The notes: generated by a model from the letters alone, not told the origin. A stretch of DNA of 64,000 bases from Cristatella mucedo (GCA_009760855.2 WPIO01000012.1:3286501-3350500); one strand, 5' to 3'; shown: positions 21,373 through 51,966, counted from the first letter of the stretch. Numbers and translations are program-made.

Positions 21373-24300
21373 TGTGTGTGAGTGTGTGTGTGTGCTAGCG
21401 CGAGCATGTGTGTGCAAGCACGAGCAAGCACACATATGCTTATCGAAAAGAAGCCGCTGTGACTTAGCACAGCAGAGCCCTGTAGTTACAGCCATACCCA
21501 TCGGCCTGGAATACAATTAACAGAGGTCACCGAAAGGCTGAGTCTGAGCCTGGGCTAGTCTGTCATGTGCACTGTTACTTGGGGATAAAGAGAAACGGCA
21601 ATCCAAGTATTGCTGCTACTCACATTATGCTTGGCCAGCACCTCGCTAGTGGCACGATCCTCATCCTGTGAGTCACGGTCGTGCCTAGACCCGTGCTTCT
21701 TGCCGTGCCGTTCTCCCGAATGATCCTAAAGCATATACTGCGCGACAGCTCTCCTCCGGTAGCAGGCCCTGCAAAAGGACTGACAGCCTGAGCAGCACGA
21801 GGAGCGAAGGGAGGCGGAGCAGAGCCTTCACAGCAATGGCAAGTTACGCTCTGGCTACATAGTGAGGACCAGCTTGCTGCTGAAAAACAGACAGCCTACT
21901 CTTCTGCTTCCCAAGGGCTCGTGGCCATGGCAAAGGATGCTCATTATCGAACAAAAACAAGGTACGTAGCCGTTAAGCAAAAGACTCCCACTCACAACCG
22001 TAGGCAGTACTTGAAAAGCTAAACACATCTGCATCAAGCTGGGTTTACACTGCCAATGAATGCATTGACTCCCAGACCCATCCATTTGACCATTGAGGAT
22101 GCTCACACCAGCCGATGGATTCCCCAGCCGATCGATCCGATGGATCCCGGGGTCGAGGACGATCCGGATGAAAGGCTACTTTGAGTATGTGGCATCTCTG
22201 GCTAAAACAGCACTGTGTGAGGTATGATACTAACGACATTAATGATGAGAATCCTTGGTGGCACTGTCGAGCAGGCAGGGCCCTAACTAGCAACAACCAC
22301 CGGCACCCATGATCACATTCAAACCGAGTTTACAACTCCAGTAGTTTTGCCAGCAGCTCATATAAAGACGAAGGCAAAGTAAAAGGAGGACTGTAGCAAG
22401 TGAACCAAAACAAGAGTGCCTTACTCCAGCTACACTATATGTACTGCAGCCAGCCACTGAGCAACCATAGTTTCAGGGTGTATCCCCATAAGTAAAGTAG
22501 GGAGCACTTGCTATTGGTCATAAGCTGTGCATTCAAATTCGGGGGTCGACTAAAGACAGGCATGGCTTGCAAGGCAAAAATTAGGACTCTGTTTAACCAT
22601 TCTTTCAATCGAGACTGACACTTCTATACACCATCATGCAACGTGTCATGGTCAATACGCACAGCAAGGATCTGGGATTACATACCTTTATCCAGAGTTA
22701 CAGAACTGCATCAAGAAGTACAGATCCTACCAAGGTACCGCGGCGCTGTTGTCATCCAGGCCAAGAAATGAGAGCTAACGGGTTCATTTGTCAATTTTAC
22801 CTGCTCACCCTTTAGGCTGGTTAAAGGGGTTCACGAGTCATTTACAGGAAGGTTGATGTGGGATGTGGACTCAGCATACAAGGTAGCTGGTCAAGCCCTC
22901 TCAAGAATCGCAACCGGGAGCTGTTTTTAACTTCCCAACAATGCAATATCCCGAAAACAATAACTTCAGCATATTAGCAAGCGATTGCAAGCAAAGCATA
23001 GCTGCAAGGATCAATAGCAGTTCTGCCCAAATGAAAAATAAAGAAAGGCATACTTCTGGTGATGCTTTCTCTCTGTCGGCCGGCATTTCTGCCCAAGTTT
23101 TATCGATCTTGTTGGCCGGCTGGGTCCTAAACTTTCTAGATTCAAGCCCGATCTGTTGCCCTAGCCGGTCGGACGGCATTTCGGTCATCCAAGACTCACG
23201 GGCAGCCTGAGCAGGTTTCATCTATAAAAGCAAAGCAGCAAACAACTCATCGGAGACAATCGCAAGAAGTCGGCAGTGGACAGCCACTGTAAATCGATTC
23301 ATAGCAATCGACCCTGACTCTCAAGCCTAGCAAGAAAGCTAACTCAAGCTCGTTAAGAAATCGTGAACTGTACACGATACAAAAAATCCATAAGTTTTGT
23401 TTACATTATCACCATTAGGGTGTCAGTAGGTGGGGTGGCATCCATGCATGCAGTAGTCATGGTGGTTTCGCATGCCCGACTCGAAGTGCACATCAAATCA
23501 GGTGCTGACCTCATCCATTCAACACATTAGCTTTTCGAGTGCCGAGGCTTTATTGCACCCATCGAAAAAAGCATTTGATGAGAACTAAAGCTGTGACTGC
23601 AGAACTGTGAATGCAGTTATGTGACAATAGCTCCATGTTGTAAAACTGGTGATTCAATTTCTACGCTTGTAATAAGAGGAAGAAGGTGATCGAACGTGTA
23701 GACAAGGAGTCGTGTGGAATTTTTTATTATAGTAATTTTTTTAATTATCTATTTGCATTCCACAGCTTTGCCTTTTGTAGCATCGGTATAGGGCCATTTC
23801 AATGTAGCACCATTTTTGTGTCAGAGGCAACCTAATGAATAATAATAATAATGCATTTGATATAGCGCTCTCTGAGAACTCAATCTATCTCTAGGTTTTC
23901 GAAATAGTTTCGGCGGCTTACCAAATTTGTCCCAGTAAAGATTGTGCAACTACTGGTGCTTACAGGGTAGATCTACCATTCTATCATTAGTTGGCACTGA
24001 CATAATAAAGTCAACGCACCAGATTATGTATAATGTAGAACCATTTCTCCACAAGGTGTGCAAGCTATGTGAGAGCATGACTTCTTGAAATCCTGAGACA
24101 AATGTCAATCTACCTTTACTGCTTGGACAAAAGCACATGAAACATGTTCACCAGCTGTGCCAGATGACTTCGCCCAAATCAAGCCATTCAGTTCAGAAGC
24201 CTCTGCAAGCTCGACAAAGATTTCTTAAGCACGACATCAACCAGCAAACAGAATAATATAGTTTGGACAAGTTAACATCTTGTGAACTAGCAATTCTTAT

Positions 24301-24884
24301 ACAACACCTGCTCAGGGCAGTATTGATAATAGAAATGCATTGATACTGAATGGGCATTCGGTAGTGTTCAAAGTAAAGTTTGACTGAAGTTACACGATGG
24401 CTTCGAATAAACTCCTCATGGATGTTTGAGGGTGAGTTAATGCAGTAACGGAAATTGCATATCTTGGCTATCACGGCTATTACCTTACTCCGCGCCAACA
24501 AGCACAAGCCTCCCACCAATTAGTACATCAAGGGCGAAATACTTCACATCTTTATCGCAAAACAAAACCACTTAACAGCTTGACTTGCTTTTTTGGTTGT
24601 AGATACATAGTCTCTTAAGCGAGATGATCAACTCTTTCAAATTCACTGCATTCCAATGTTGAAGCCGGTGCTACATAGTATCACAAAGCAACAGGCAAAG
24701 TAGATCAGAGCAAACACAGTAAATCAGCAATTTAAAAAAGTTTCTCCCTTTCGATGCAATCAAAGAGCGGCATTACAAATTCAATCAACTCTAATCAGAA
24801 GTGATGCCAGCATTACACAATAGGAACGAACGGCAAAGACAGCTACAAGTTGCTGTGTATTTGTTTGGGGCACAAACACTCACG

Positions 24885-24929
<45 letters not shown>

Positions 24930-27679
24930 ACACACACAAGCATACACGCGCACACGCATGCAAACCTGCATACTTCCTCCCCCACCATGAGCCACTGGTC
25001 AAAGAAGCATTGCTAAAGAATAAGCAGGATATGTGCTGATCGAATACCAATGACCCTCAACTGTCCACATAGAATTGAGTCCCTACCTGTTGCTAGCTAT
25101 AAACAACTGGTTGCTGTGTTCACACCGGTATCTCAAGCATGAGCATGCATAGTATGGAATACTGCCAGCTCACAATACCGCAATAGCAAGGCATAGTGCA
25201 TGCTCCGGCTCAAATGAAGCAGGTGGCAGACTACACACAACAAATGTTGTATCACACAGAGCCCAAAACCATACAAAATATCGACTTCTGACAGACACCA
25301 GCAGGCCCAACAAAGAGCCATTAACAACATTCACAGAGGCAAACAGTCAAAACGCACAAGTGTCCTAGATGATATCCTAAGGACAGGCAAGGCCTGACAG
25401 CTGCTGCCTACACTGTCGTTCATTCTAGCAGTATTTAACTCTAAAAGTGTCCACTAAGAATTCATTTTGTTCTTGATGATAAGCTGTCCAGATATTCCAA
25501 ATACTGTATTAGTTTGTGTAAGCTTGTAACATAAGAGCACACATAAGAAAAAAACATACATGATGAGTGGTTATTTGTAGGGATCTGAAGCATAGGGAGT
25601 GCTCAGGAGTACGTCATTGTTGCCAAGGAAATGTGAGACCGTGCCAGTGTTGACAACGCAAGGCAGAAGGCACAGTGTAAGCAGGCATATGCACATGAAG
25701 GACGAATCCCCAAGACCCACTAAATGCTGTATGTACTAAACGAGTGTTTTGAGCTTCTTTTTAAATGTCATGTCAAGGAACGTTGAGATGTGCATCGGTG
25801 GTGAGTTCCAGGCTTTGGGAGCATATGAACTAAAGACACGGCCTCCAAAGGTTTGGAGGCTCGTACGAAGTATGGCTAGACGATTCTAGTCAGAACAGCG
25901 TGTTATATGATTTAATTCTCTTAAGGTGCTTTATCAAGTGTATCACTATTACTATTATTATTATTATTATTATTATTGTATGCTGCTTGATTAAGAGCCA
26001 GTGCAGGTCGGGAAGAGGTGGTGTGATGTGGCAACTTCGACATCACGACAGACAAGCATAGTTGCAGAGTTTTGCACCAATTGTAAGCGCTTGATTGCAC
26101 ATGCCGGTATGCCAGCAAACAGTGAGTTACTGAAGTCGAGACAAGGTTTCACAAATGCATGGACCACTTTCAATGAAGTATTCCTGTCTAAGCAAGCCCA
26201 AATTTTAGGAATGCTATGCAGCTGAAAGATGGTAGACTTAACTGTGAAGCTTATGTGGTCGTCCAATGAAAGGTCACTTTGGACCAGGACACCTAGACAA
26301 TGTACCGATTCAACAGGAGATATGGTGGCAGAACAATTTCTAGGTTTTCCCATTTCTATATCTCACTTGGTTTGCCAATAAATAGTAAGTCGGTTTTTGT
26401 CGTTCAATTTGTGAAAGTTTGCTGCAGTCAATGTGCGGATGCCATTAATGCATGCAGCAAGGGTGTGTAGAGAATTCGATGCACTATAGGGCTGGGTGGG
26501 ATCAAAGCAAATGTACAAATGAGTGTCATTTGCATAAAAGTGAAAGCCTACATTGTGCTTGGCTATCACATCGGCAAAAGGGAGAGTATACACTTTGAAA
26601 AGAAGCAGATCGAGCGCAGAGCTCTGAGGTAACCGTTAAGGCTCTTTTGCCACCATACAAACGAGTCTGTTAAATCAGCTAATATTTTTTCGGTCCAAAG
26701 CCTATCTCTGGACACCAGAGAATGTACTGACATACCACTGGCATCACGGTTAGTAATCTAGAGACCCGGCCTACATTATCTGTATACGAATAAGTAGTCT
26801 TCTAAATCGTAGGTAAAGTCACGGATAGTATTTCAGCATAAAACAAAAACAAGGAATAGTCGTTCGATTTGCGTTCCCTCGCTGCATATTGCGAGAAGCT
26901 TAATACCACATACTGTTAGCTCATAGCTTGAAACGGTCAAGTCACTTGCCCCACTACTCTTGCAAGGTTAATCGACCTGAGCAGGTGCTGCATTCAAACT
27001 TCGAGGAGCAGATTGGCCGTCCAAGAGAAGTCAGCATTACAAAAATCTATTCAGCATTTCCTAAGAAAGAACTCGACTCTTAGGTACAGCCGCAGGGAAT
27101 GGTCACAGTTGATCGATCTAGGACGAACAAGGAAGACCAAGCCGATTGCCGCAACACGGTGAAAGAAAAACCGGTGCACCGAAATCAGCCCGAAGAAAAG
27201 GAAAAGCGATGCATACGCCGGAAAACCGGCGGCGCGATGAACAAAAGCAGAGCGAGCGGTGCATCCCGCCAGCCGGGTAGCGCCAATGCGTAATATTAAC
27301 CGCCAACCTGCTCCTCGGTGGCTTCTTTCGCCCTGCGGTAGCGCGCCTCGAAGTCGTCTGCGGCAGAAGTATGTTTGTCTCCTTCCCCTCGCATGTCCGA
27401 TAGCGACGGACCGATCAGTTCGCCCTCGCTGTCGGAATCTTCTTCAGGCAATGCCGCGGCGGCCCTGTTCAAGTGGCCGGGTAAAACGGGACCGATGAAG
27501 CTGCCGCCCGCTCGACTCGAGTCCGACAAGGCGGGCGGAAGAGCAGGACCGTATGCATCGTCGTCGTCGCTCGAGCTGCTTCTAGCATCATCACCAGCTC
27601 CACGGCTACCGTCGCTGTCACCGCCGTCCCGGCTAAAGCCGGGTGGCAGCGTAGGACCGAAGACGCGCTCTCCGGCCAT
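20433..27679 (-). CDS. GPALPP1: GPALPP motifs-containing protein 1 (five coding exons)
   Basis: The coding exons on the minus strand are 27,308-27,679, 23,054-23,221, 21,624-21,725, 20,695-20,754 and 20,433-20,594, all joined in phase 0. The predicted product is 287 residues, somewhat shorter than the human protein (about 340). Its N-terminal half has four GPALPP-type motifs (FGPTLPPGF, YGPALPPAL, IGPVLPGHL, IGPSLSDM) between acidic Ser/Asp runs. The C-terminal half is the DUF3752 region: RESWMTEMPSDR, TWAEMPADRE, GESLMDLHTKKLKKEK and AFDREKDLQVNRFDDAQRK, ending LDTRFSHGERKYE. The family is predicted nuclear and its biochemical role is poorly known. I begin at the ATG at 27,679 because it directly precedes the first GPALPP motif; residues upstream in frame have no family resemblance. 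Introns carry LINE-A and SINE-1 debris and GT/CA microsatellites. Confidence 0.93.
20695..20754 (-). CDS. GPALPP1: GPALPP1 coding exon 4
   Basis: A 60-nt exon coding for 20 residues: KKKRGESLMDLHTKKLKKEK. The acceptor is 'gtcgttgcag' and the donor 'gtacat'. SLMDLH..KLK is a hallmark of the family. Confidence 0.9.
20870..21130. repeat. Purine-rich imperfect GACAGA/GAGA tract in GPALPP1 intron 4
   Basis: About 260 bp of G/A-rich, loosely repeated 'gagagacaga' words; on the minus (transcribed) strand it is pyrimidine-rich. It lies within intron 3 counted by coding exons (between exons 3 and 4). Confidence 0.7.
21319..21394. repeat. (GT)n microsatellite
   Basis: GT run with two AGTG interruptions, between GPALPP1 coding exons 3 and 4. 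Confidence 0.95.
21624..21725 (-). CDS. GPALPP1: GPALPP1 coding exon 3
   Basis: A 102-nt exon from acceptor 'tatgctttag' to donor GTGAGT. It codes for a His/Arg/Asp-rich linker DHSGERHGKKHGSRHDRD and then ATSEVLAKHN, which lines up with the conserved segment just before SLMDLH in the next exon. The phase fits both neighbours. Confidence 0.8.
23054..23221 (-). CDS. GPALPP1: GPALPP1 coding exon 2
   Basis: A 168-nt exon from acceptor 'tgcttttatag' to donor GTATGC. It holds RESWMTEMPSDRLGQQIGL and TWAEMPADREKASPE, the start of the DUF3752 region. Confidence 0.93.
23840..23900 (-). mobile_element. LINE-A/SINE-2 tail fragment
   Basis: (aat)n tail at 23,840-23,850 then 'gcatttgatatagcgctctc' and 'tgagaactcaatctatctct'. 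Only the 3' end is present, in GPALPP1 intron 1. Confidence 0.75.
24882..24927. repeat. (CG)n(CA)n microsatellite
   Basis: A short alternating CG run continuing into about 17 CA units, in GPALPP1 intron 1. More scattered CA follows to about 24,955. Confidence 0.93.
25620..26627 (-). mobile_element. LINE-A copy with RT remnant in GPALPP1 intron 1
   Basis: Minus-strand blocks, 5' to 3': ADVIAKHNVGFHFYANDTHL (box YADD changed to YAND) at about 26,515-26,575, SVHCLGVLVQSDLSLDDHI, PKIWACLDRNTSLKVVHAF and LQLVQNSATMLVCRDVEVA near 26,010-26,320. The C-terminal/3' UTR part continues at 25,620-25,910. A plus-oriented tail fragment is inserted at 25,912. The 3' hairpin of the host copy is not present. 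Confidence 0.85.
25912..25978 (+). mobile_element. LINE-A/SINE-2 tail inserted in LINE-A
   Basis: 'taattctcttaaggtgcttt' then 'atcaagtgtatcactattac' and an (ATT)n run of about 8 units. It interrupts the minus-oriented LINE-A copy in the opposite orientation. Confidence 0.8.
26628..26693 (+). mobile_element. SINE-1 3' fragment
   Basis: 'gttaaggctcttttgccacc' and 'gagtctgttaaatcagctaa' followed by a T run match the SINE-1 3' half. The tRNA head is absent. Confidence 0.75.
27308..27679 (-). CDS. GPALPP1: GPALPP1 coding exon 1 (start)
   Basis: Codes for 124 residues from MAGERVFGPTLPPGF to FEARYRRAKEATEEQ. The donor is a weak GTTGGC directly after the CAG codon, chosen because it joins in phase 0 to RESWMTE of exon 2 and because the frame stops six codons later. 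A CpG-rich composition marks the exon. Confidence 0.88.
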
Positions 27680-27867
27680 GTAAAAAAGCGTTATCGCGTG
27701 GGCTCGCTGTAACCTATCATCAAATCGGTAAACCGCGCAGGCCGAGTTAGTTGCACGTAAAGGACTGCTCATTTTGCCGCGCAACGGCTCATTCGCGGAC
27801 TTTTTTATGTCAGTAAGCCTCGAAAATTTCTCGAAAGTTGTTCCACGATCCGAAGAAGCTATACAGA

Positions 27868-28490
27868 ATAATAATAATAATATTATTAATACTTTTTTAT
27901 AGCGCCCAGAGATAACCCAATCTCTTTCTAGACACTTTACATTTGCTGACAAAGAAGCACGATCGAATGGCTGGTGGTAGCAGGCTCAATTACAAAAAGC
28001 ATAACGTAGTTAGAGGTGAAATGCAGAGGGTCAATTTGCAAATATGCTTAGTGGCAGCATGCACAGTGTCAGCACACATAAGCACATAAAGGACGACTCA
28101 CACGGACCCACTAACTGTTGTGATAAATAGATGCGTTTAAGCTTCTTTTTTAAATGCGGTCAAGTCAGGGCATGTCGTGACGAAAGGCAGAAATGAGTTC
28201 CAGACTTTGGGAGCATACAACTAAAGGCGCGGTCTCCAAAGGATTTGAGGTTCTTACGAGGTATAGGTAAACGAGTAGATTACGAAAAGTGGGTTCACGA
28301 TGCCTAGCTTGATGGGAATTAAATCTGGCAGGTAGGTTGGAGAAAATAAATGAAGGGACCTAAAAGTGAGTGACAGAACCTTGAATTCGATGCATTGGTT
28401 GACCGGGAGCCAGAGATTTCAGCTAGAAGTGGTGTGATGTGGTGACTTCGAGTCTCACGACAGACAATCCTAGCTGCAGGGTTTAATAAT
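27868..28490 (-). mobile_element. LINE-A 3' fragment just upstream of GPALPP1
   Basis: (aat)n tail and hairpin 'tagcgcccagagataaccca' at 27,868-27,945, 3' UTR landmarks, then the C-terminal coding remainder ('tggttgaccgggagccagag', 'agaagtggtgtgatgtgg'). It starts about 190 bp upstream of the GPALPP1 ATG, so it may lie in or near the gene's 5' UTR or promoter. Confidence 0.85.
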
Positions 28491-28637
28491 TTAGGGATGG
28501 ATCAATCCGAAGAAAAACGTCAAGTTACATTACTTCAAATCATCTTAACACAGAGTTTTAATAAATGAGCCATTTTTATCACTTTTTCAAATTCTAATTG
28601 TGATTTTTAATGGCGTTTCTTGCCCTTAGTTCGCAAT

Positions 28638-28643
28638 TTAATG
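28638..28643 (-). terminator. Possible ATTAAA polyadenylation signal
   Basis: ATTAAA on the minus strand about 100 bp past the stop of the candidate exon at 28,741-28,910. It carries weight only if that exon is real. Confidence 0.25.
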
Positions 28644-28740
28644 TGATCAAGAACGTTGGACGGACACTAATAGAATGGTGAATCAGAATTATTTTTACCA
28701 TCACATTAGATTGATCTGCAAATGAGTTAGAATTGGAGTT

Positions 28741-28910
28741 CTAATGAGAAAGTCGGTCAGTTTGTCCAGCTTTAAAGTAAAGGTTCACCGACTCAGCAGC
28801 TTCAAGTATATCACGCGCAGAAGAGCAGTCTGTGTTAGGTCTTCCACCGGAATCTAGCAATAAAGAGTTGCCAGCTGCAGCACCCAAACCTGGGTCGTAA
28901 AGTGCGATTT
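28741..28910 (-). CDS. Candidate terminal exon of an unidentified gene
   Basis: A strong acceptor (polypyrimidine 'tctgcccctttgtcttacct' then tag) opens a minus-strand frame with phase 1 entry. It runs 55 codons, from IALYDPGLGAAAGNSLLLDS through CSSARDILEAAESVNLYFKA, to a TAG at 28,741-28,743. Residue composition is protein-like, unlike the surrounding AT-rich DNA. I recognise no family and found no upstream partner exon in 29-30 kb. Confidence 0.4.
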
Positions 28911-30040
28911 CTAAGGTAAGACAAAGGGGCAGATAGACACACCGCAATGGCAAACTTTTGGTGCCAAATAGTTACCCTCACATTTATCTCATAACAAAGC
29001 AAAAACAATAAGAAAATCTGTAGCCAATGTATTTTTGTTTAGAACTAGTTTCCAGGTTTTTATTTGTAGGCCGCTAAACTGCAGCCACCGAAGACCTGAA
29101 GAAGGCAAGTTGACCAGAGGGAAATTGTCCATTTACTAGTTTTCCGATTGATGGTAAGGTGTCGTTGAGAGGCAATAAATTCGCCGCCAGTGTATCTTAA
29201 TGATCCCGATAGTATTGTACGGATTCTACCTTATCAAACCGGTTTTTAATACTTTGAGATTGAAATAAATCGTTTGGCTTTAAGAAAAGCCCGGTCGTCA
29301 GCCGATACAGTATAATGTAGACAAGCGAAGATATTGCTTGCACTTCATTCATCGTGTAGTAAGGATTCAAACTTGGCGTCAGCTACAACTTCACGAAGAA
29401 AGCAATACCATTTCTTAGGTCTTTGCCAAAATCCGTTGTTAATGAATCAATCATCTTAGGTAATCAAACCAATTCTCTACCGGAATTGGCCCTGTGGAGA
29501 AGTTGTTATGGTGACACAATTAAGAATATATATATTGACTAAGAACGACTCTTGCTTTACTAAGAAATTGATTTTAAATTTATATGTACAATCGCTACTG
29601 CCCATGTTTTGGCGAGCTGTGAGCTTGATAAAAGTCTGACCCACTTGCTTCAGTCAGCCAGGTATACTAATCGCTTTTGCTCAAGGTGCTAAACACTCCG
29701 AAAACTCCGGCCGCTGAACCGTAAGCTAAGCGTAGGGAAAACGTGTGAATTTGAAGTGTTATAAATTTAATGGCCTGCTAAATCACTTATCGTTCGATGA
29801 AACCAATCAGCGCTACAGAAATTTCAAATTTAGGGTGCCTTTTTCATAAAATAAATGTTGTTGATAGGTTTTGTAATTAGTCCATTAGACCACCGAAGCA
29901 ATTTTATGTGGGCATATCGGAAAAAGTTAATATGACAGTAAAGTTTTGTGAATCTTCATATTTATTTTATTGATTAAAATGTTTCATCTTGAGGGCAGTC
30001 ACAAGAAATGAGTATCTATCAAGTTAGTATATTGTGATGT
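28911..30040. other. AT-rich unassigned stretch
   Basis: Over 1.1 kb with no gene, known repeat or microsatellite that I can support. Confidence 0.4.
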
Positions 30041-30285
30041 CAATAAAGGGATCCAACTCCAGAGAGTCAACCGTCTGAGGCTTTCAGTTTTATGCAGACG
30101 ACTCGCAGATTTACCTATGCTTTATTTCCTCCTTAACTTCCAGCACACTGCACTCTCTTAACGCCCTTGCAGCATGAGTTTTTTTAAATTTTTATGTATT
30201 GCTGACATTCGCTTTTGAATGGTAATAAACTTTCTCAAATAAAATCAAAATAAACCAGCTTACTACTTATGAGCAATTAGAGTGT
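30040..30285 (+). mobile_element. LINE RT fragment
   Basis: The plus strand encodes FQFYADDSQIYLCFISSLTS around the YADD box (about 30,085-30,145), then LHSLNALAA and a stop. This is a short remnant of a CR1/L2-like RT. Confidence 0.7.
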
Positions 30286-30534
30286 TACTCAGACATTTGA
30301 AAACCTAATCTTCTTTCCAAAGCCGCTGTAAGCCACAGCATAAGCATAAGGATTCACCTTTTTTTTTACCGATGATGTAATGTGATACATCTCCGTAAGC
30401 CACAAAGATTATCCGGGTGTGTTTTGTATAGCGAACTCATTAAATCTCTTTTTTCTCAGCTGCAGCCTTGTTTTTGATGCAATATTCGTGACTGAATTAT
30501 ATGGTTCCCTTGGAAGCTAGGTATTCACTACTTG
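30286..30534. other. Unassigned stretch
   Basis: No gene or repeat recognised. Confidence 0.4.
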
Positions 30535-30702
30535 GTGAGCCGTGATGTCACACTAGGTAAGGCGGTTGCTTTCACGACCTCGGTCCCGAGGTCGTGGGTT
30601 CGATTCCTGCGGTGGGCGAGCCTTTATCGCCACTGCAAGCGGTGGTGATAGCCGTAAAGGCTCTTTTGTCGCTTTAAAAAAAGGCTGTTAAACCAGCTAG
30701 GA
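30535..30702 (+). mobile_element. SINE-1 copy (variant A-box subtype)
   Basis: 'gtgagccgtgatgtcacact' head, 'ggtcccgaggtcgtgggttc' B-box region, 'caagcggtggtgatagccgt', end 'ggctgttaaaccagctagga'. One of the best-preserved copies. Confidence 0.88.
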
Positions 30703-31130
30703 TTCAACTATTGTTCCAGTGCTGAATTGGTTTCTCTTGGTTTGCTGATCGCAAATTTATTTTGAAGTTTGAATCACACTTTCGGAAGCCCGTCTAAAAT
30801 TAGAATAACTATAACAACAATCAACGAAGAAAAGTGACGTGCAAAGCATCATGCTTAGACAAGCATGCCAAAGCACGCTCAGGGGAGACACTTTGGGCCA
30901 CCGGTTAATTAGATCCCTGGCTGGTCACATTCAGTGAATCGCGCACAAGTGAGCATGCAAAGCACACAGGTGCAAGGAAGAAAAGTTCAATGGGCACATG
31001 AAAAGCTGAACAGCTCGGATGCGTCTTCAACTCTGAACTAAATGATCTGAATCATTGCAAGTGGTGTCAGAATCCGGAAGCGAGTTTCCGACTTTCGCTG
31101 AATACGAACTGACGACCAGATCGTCAAATG
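30703..31130. other. Unassigned stretch
   Basis: No gene or recognised repeat. Confidence 0.4.
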
Positions 31131-31855
31131 ATTTCAATTTAGTGCGAGGAGTCGAGACAACGACTGGAAGCCGAGGAGCTAATGGGGCGAGAGCTCATTG
31201 GAGGAGCAAGCAGGTTGAATAGGTAGGCTAATAAAAGAGAAAGCGAGAGTGAAAGTGTTATGTAAGCCAAATAAAAGACATTGGATTTGATTCTATGCTT
31301 GATAGGGAACAAGTGGAACTGAGACAGAAGTGGTTTGATGTGGCAGCCACACCGATGACAGACCAATGACAGAGCGGACGAGCGGCTGAGTTTGTCCCAG
31401 TTGCAGGCAATAAATGGCACATGCCAAGAGTTTATTATTAAGGGAATTGCAACGATCGTGACACGATTTCACATGCGCTTGAAGTAGCTTGGCTGTCTTA
31501 CTCTTACCTATTCATGCCCCAAATTTGGAAATGATCTTCAGCTGAGTGTATGGCCGACGTGACAGTGGATGCCACCTGCTCATCCTATTATAAGTCGTTT
31601 TAGACTAGCAGGTTTAGAATATGAGCAGACATAACAGGAATTATGCCTGATAGATCAATCTTGAGGTTGAGATACACGTTCTTGAGGATGACACTAGGAT
31701 TACCCATAACTACGAGATCGGTCTTATCGTCATCAAGCCTAAGAAAGCTACGGACAATTCAAGCATGACTATCACGGATGCAGGCTCCCGGAGAAGTAAG
31801 AGTCAGACGAGGAGCAAGGCTTAGAATAGTCAAAAGATAGGTTGAGCTCAGTGAC
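31131..31855 (-). mobile_element. Diverged LINE fragment
   Basis: The minus strand encodes CHRCGCHIKPLLSQFHLFPI near 31,300-31,370 (the HITPLL..LHWLPV block of the C-terminal region), preceded at about 31,400 by WDKLSRSSALS. Around 31,800-31,855 it encodes ELNLSFDYSKPCSSSDSY, from just after the RT box. It is older than the LINE-A copy that abuts it at 31,858. Confidence 0.65.
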
Positions 31856-31857
31856 AT

Positions 31858-33935
<2,078 letters not shown>

Positions 33936-34480
33936 GTATCGGAGGGTAGTGTGCTCGCGAGAGGTTAAGATGGTCGATGGTGGACTTTAGCATACTTGAC
34001 CCGTGATTCAACTATAAGCTATCAAAATTATTACTCCGCCCTATCTAGTATAGATTACTACGACTTAAATAATCCTCGAGCGGTGACAGTGAGTCCCGAG
34101 TTTTTGGCGGCCTTCTTAAGCCGAAGTTCAGTATTCCTAGCTTCCTTTCATCAGCCTGAACAAAACGGTGCCTGGGCACCTAACGACGAAATTACTAGAA
34201 GCGCGATAATTGCTTGCTACGAGCACTGCGATCATAACCAGCTGTGAGGCCGCATGCAAATAGTGGTCATAGGGTACTCTGGTCATTTCGCTTCCAGACT
34301 GCGGTCAGCCGGGCTTGAGGAAGCGCTAGAAGCTTAGCGTAAGAGCGGAAATACGGCTCCTTCTTGGCCAGTCTAATGATAGCCTCATGCAATAAAAAAC
34401 GCAATATTAATTTAATTTTGTAATCATAGAAAAGTATTTAATTCTTATTCAAAGATTTTTTGGCAACTCTCTCACAGGCG
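33936..34480. other. Unassigned stretch upstream of NUP54
   Basis: No gene or repeat recognised between the LINE-A copy and the divergent short ORF. Confidence 0.4.
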
Positions 34481-34487
34481 TTGCAGG

Positions 34488-34616
34488 TCAGCTCTTCGGG
34501 TCTCGTGCGCCGTAGTAACACCTTAAAATTTTTGGCGGATGGTACGTTTTGGAAATACGCGGCTCTTCTCGAAGTCGCTTAGCCACATTTTCCGTGTACT
34601 GGATATTTTTAGCCAT
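34488..34616 (-). CDS. Short unidentified ORF divergent from NUP54
   Basis: An ATG at 34,616 on the minus strand opens 42 codons (MAKNIQYTENVAKRLREEPR to CYYGARDPKS) ending in TGA. The frame also extends upstream of the ATG. The sequence is Lys/Arg-rich and protein-like, and the ATG lies 95 bp from the NUP54 ATG on the other strand, as with a bidirectional promoter. An AAG|GTGTTA donor-like site inside it could make it a first exon instead. No family recognised. Confidence 0.35.
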   Translation of the reverse strand: MAKNIQYTENVAKRLREEPRISKTYHPPKILRCYYGARDPKS

Positions 34617-34711
34617 GATCCCGTTACCGCATTTTAATATGCGTTCAATGTGATGCTTACACCCCAGGGAAGCGTATATTACGGATTTCGAGTTGCGACC
34701 AAGAACTAGCA
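34617..34711. promoter_or_regulatory. Probable 5' UTR/promoter region of NUP54
   Basis: The 95 bp between the NUP54 start codon and the divergent ORF. I see no TATA box at a sensible distance, so this is placed by position only. Confidence 0.3.

Positions 34712-51966
<17,255 letters not shown>

Noticed and set aside
22080-22170. Cluster of GATCGATC/GGATCC-type short palindromes
   Set aside because: Short overlapping words without a longer stem or recurrence elsewhere; lies inside a GPALPP1 intron.
27680-27952. N-terminal extension of the GPALPP1 frame, including a hydrophobic LIILLLLFCIA stretch
   Set aside because: The extension runs into the LINE-A tail (AAT repeats give the Ile/Leu run) and has no similarity to the family. 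The ATG at 27,679 fits the family start.
30590-30610. tRNA gene, suggested by the perfect B box and cloverleaf-like head
   Set aside because: The same head recurs at least seven times with a common non-tRNA body, so these are SINEs, not tRNA genes.
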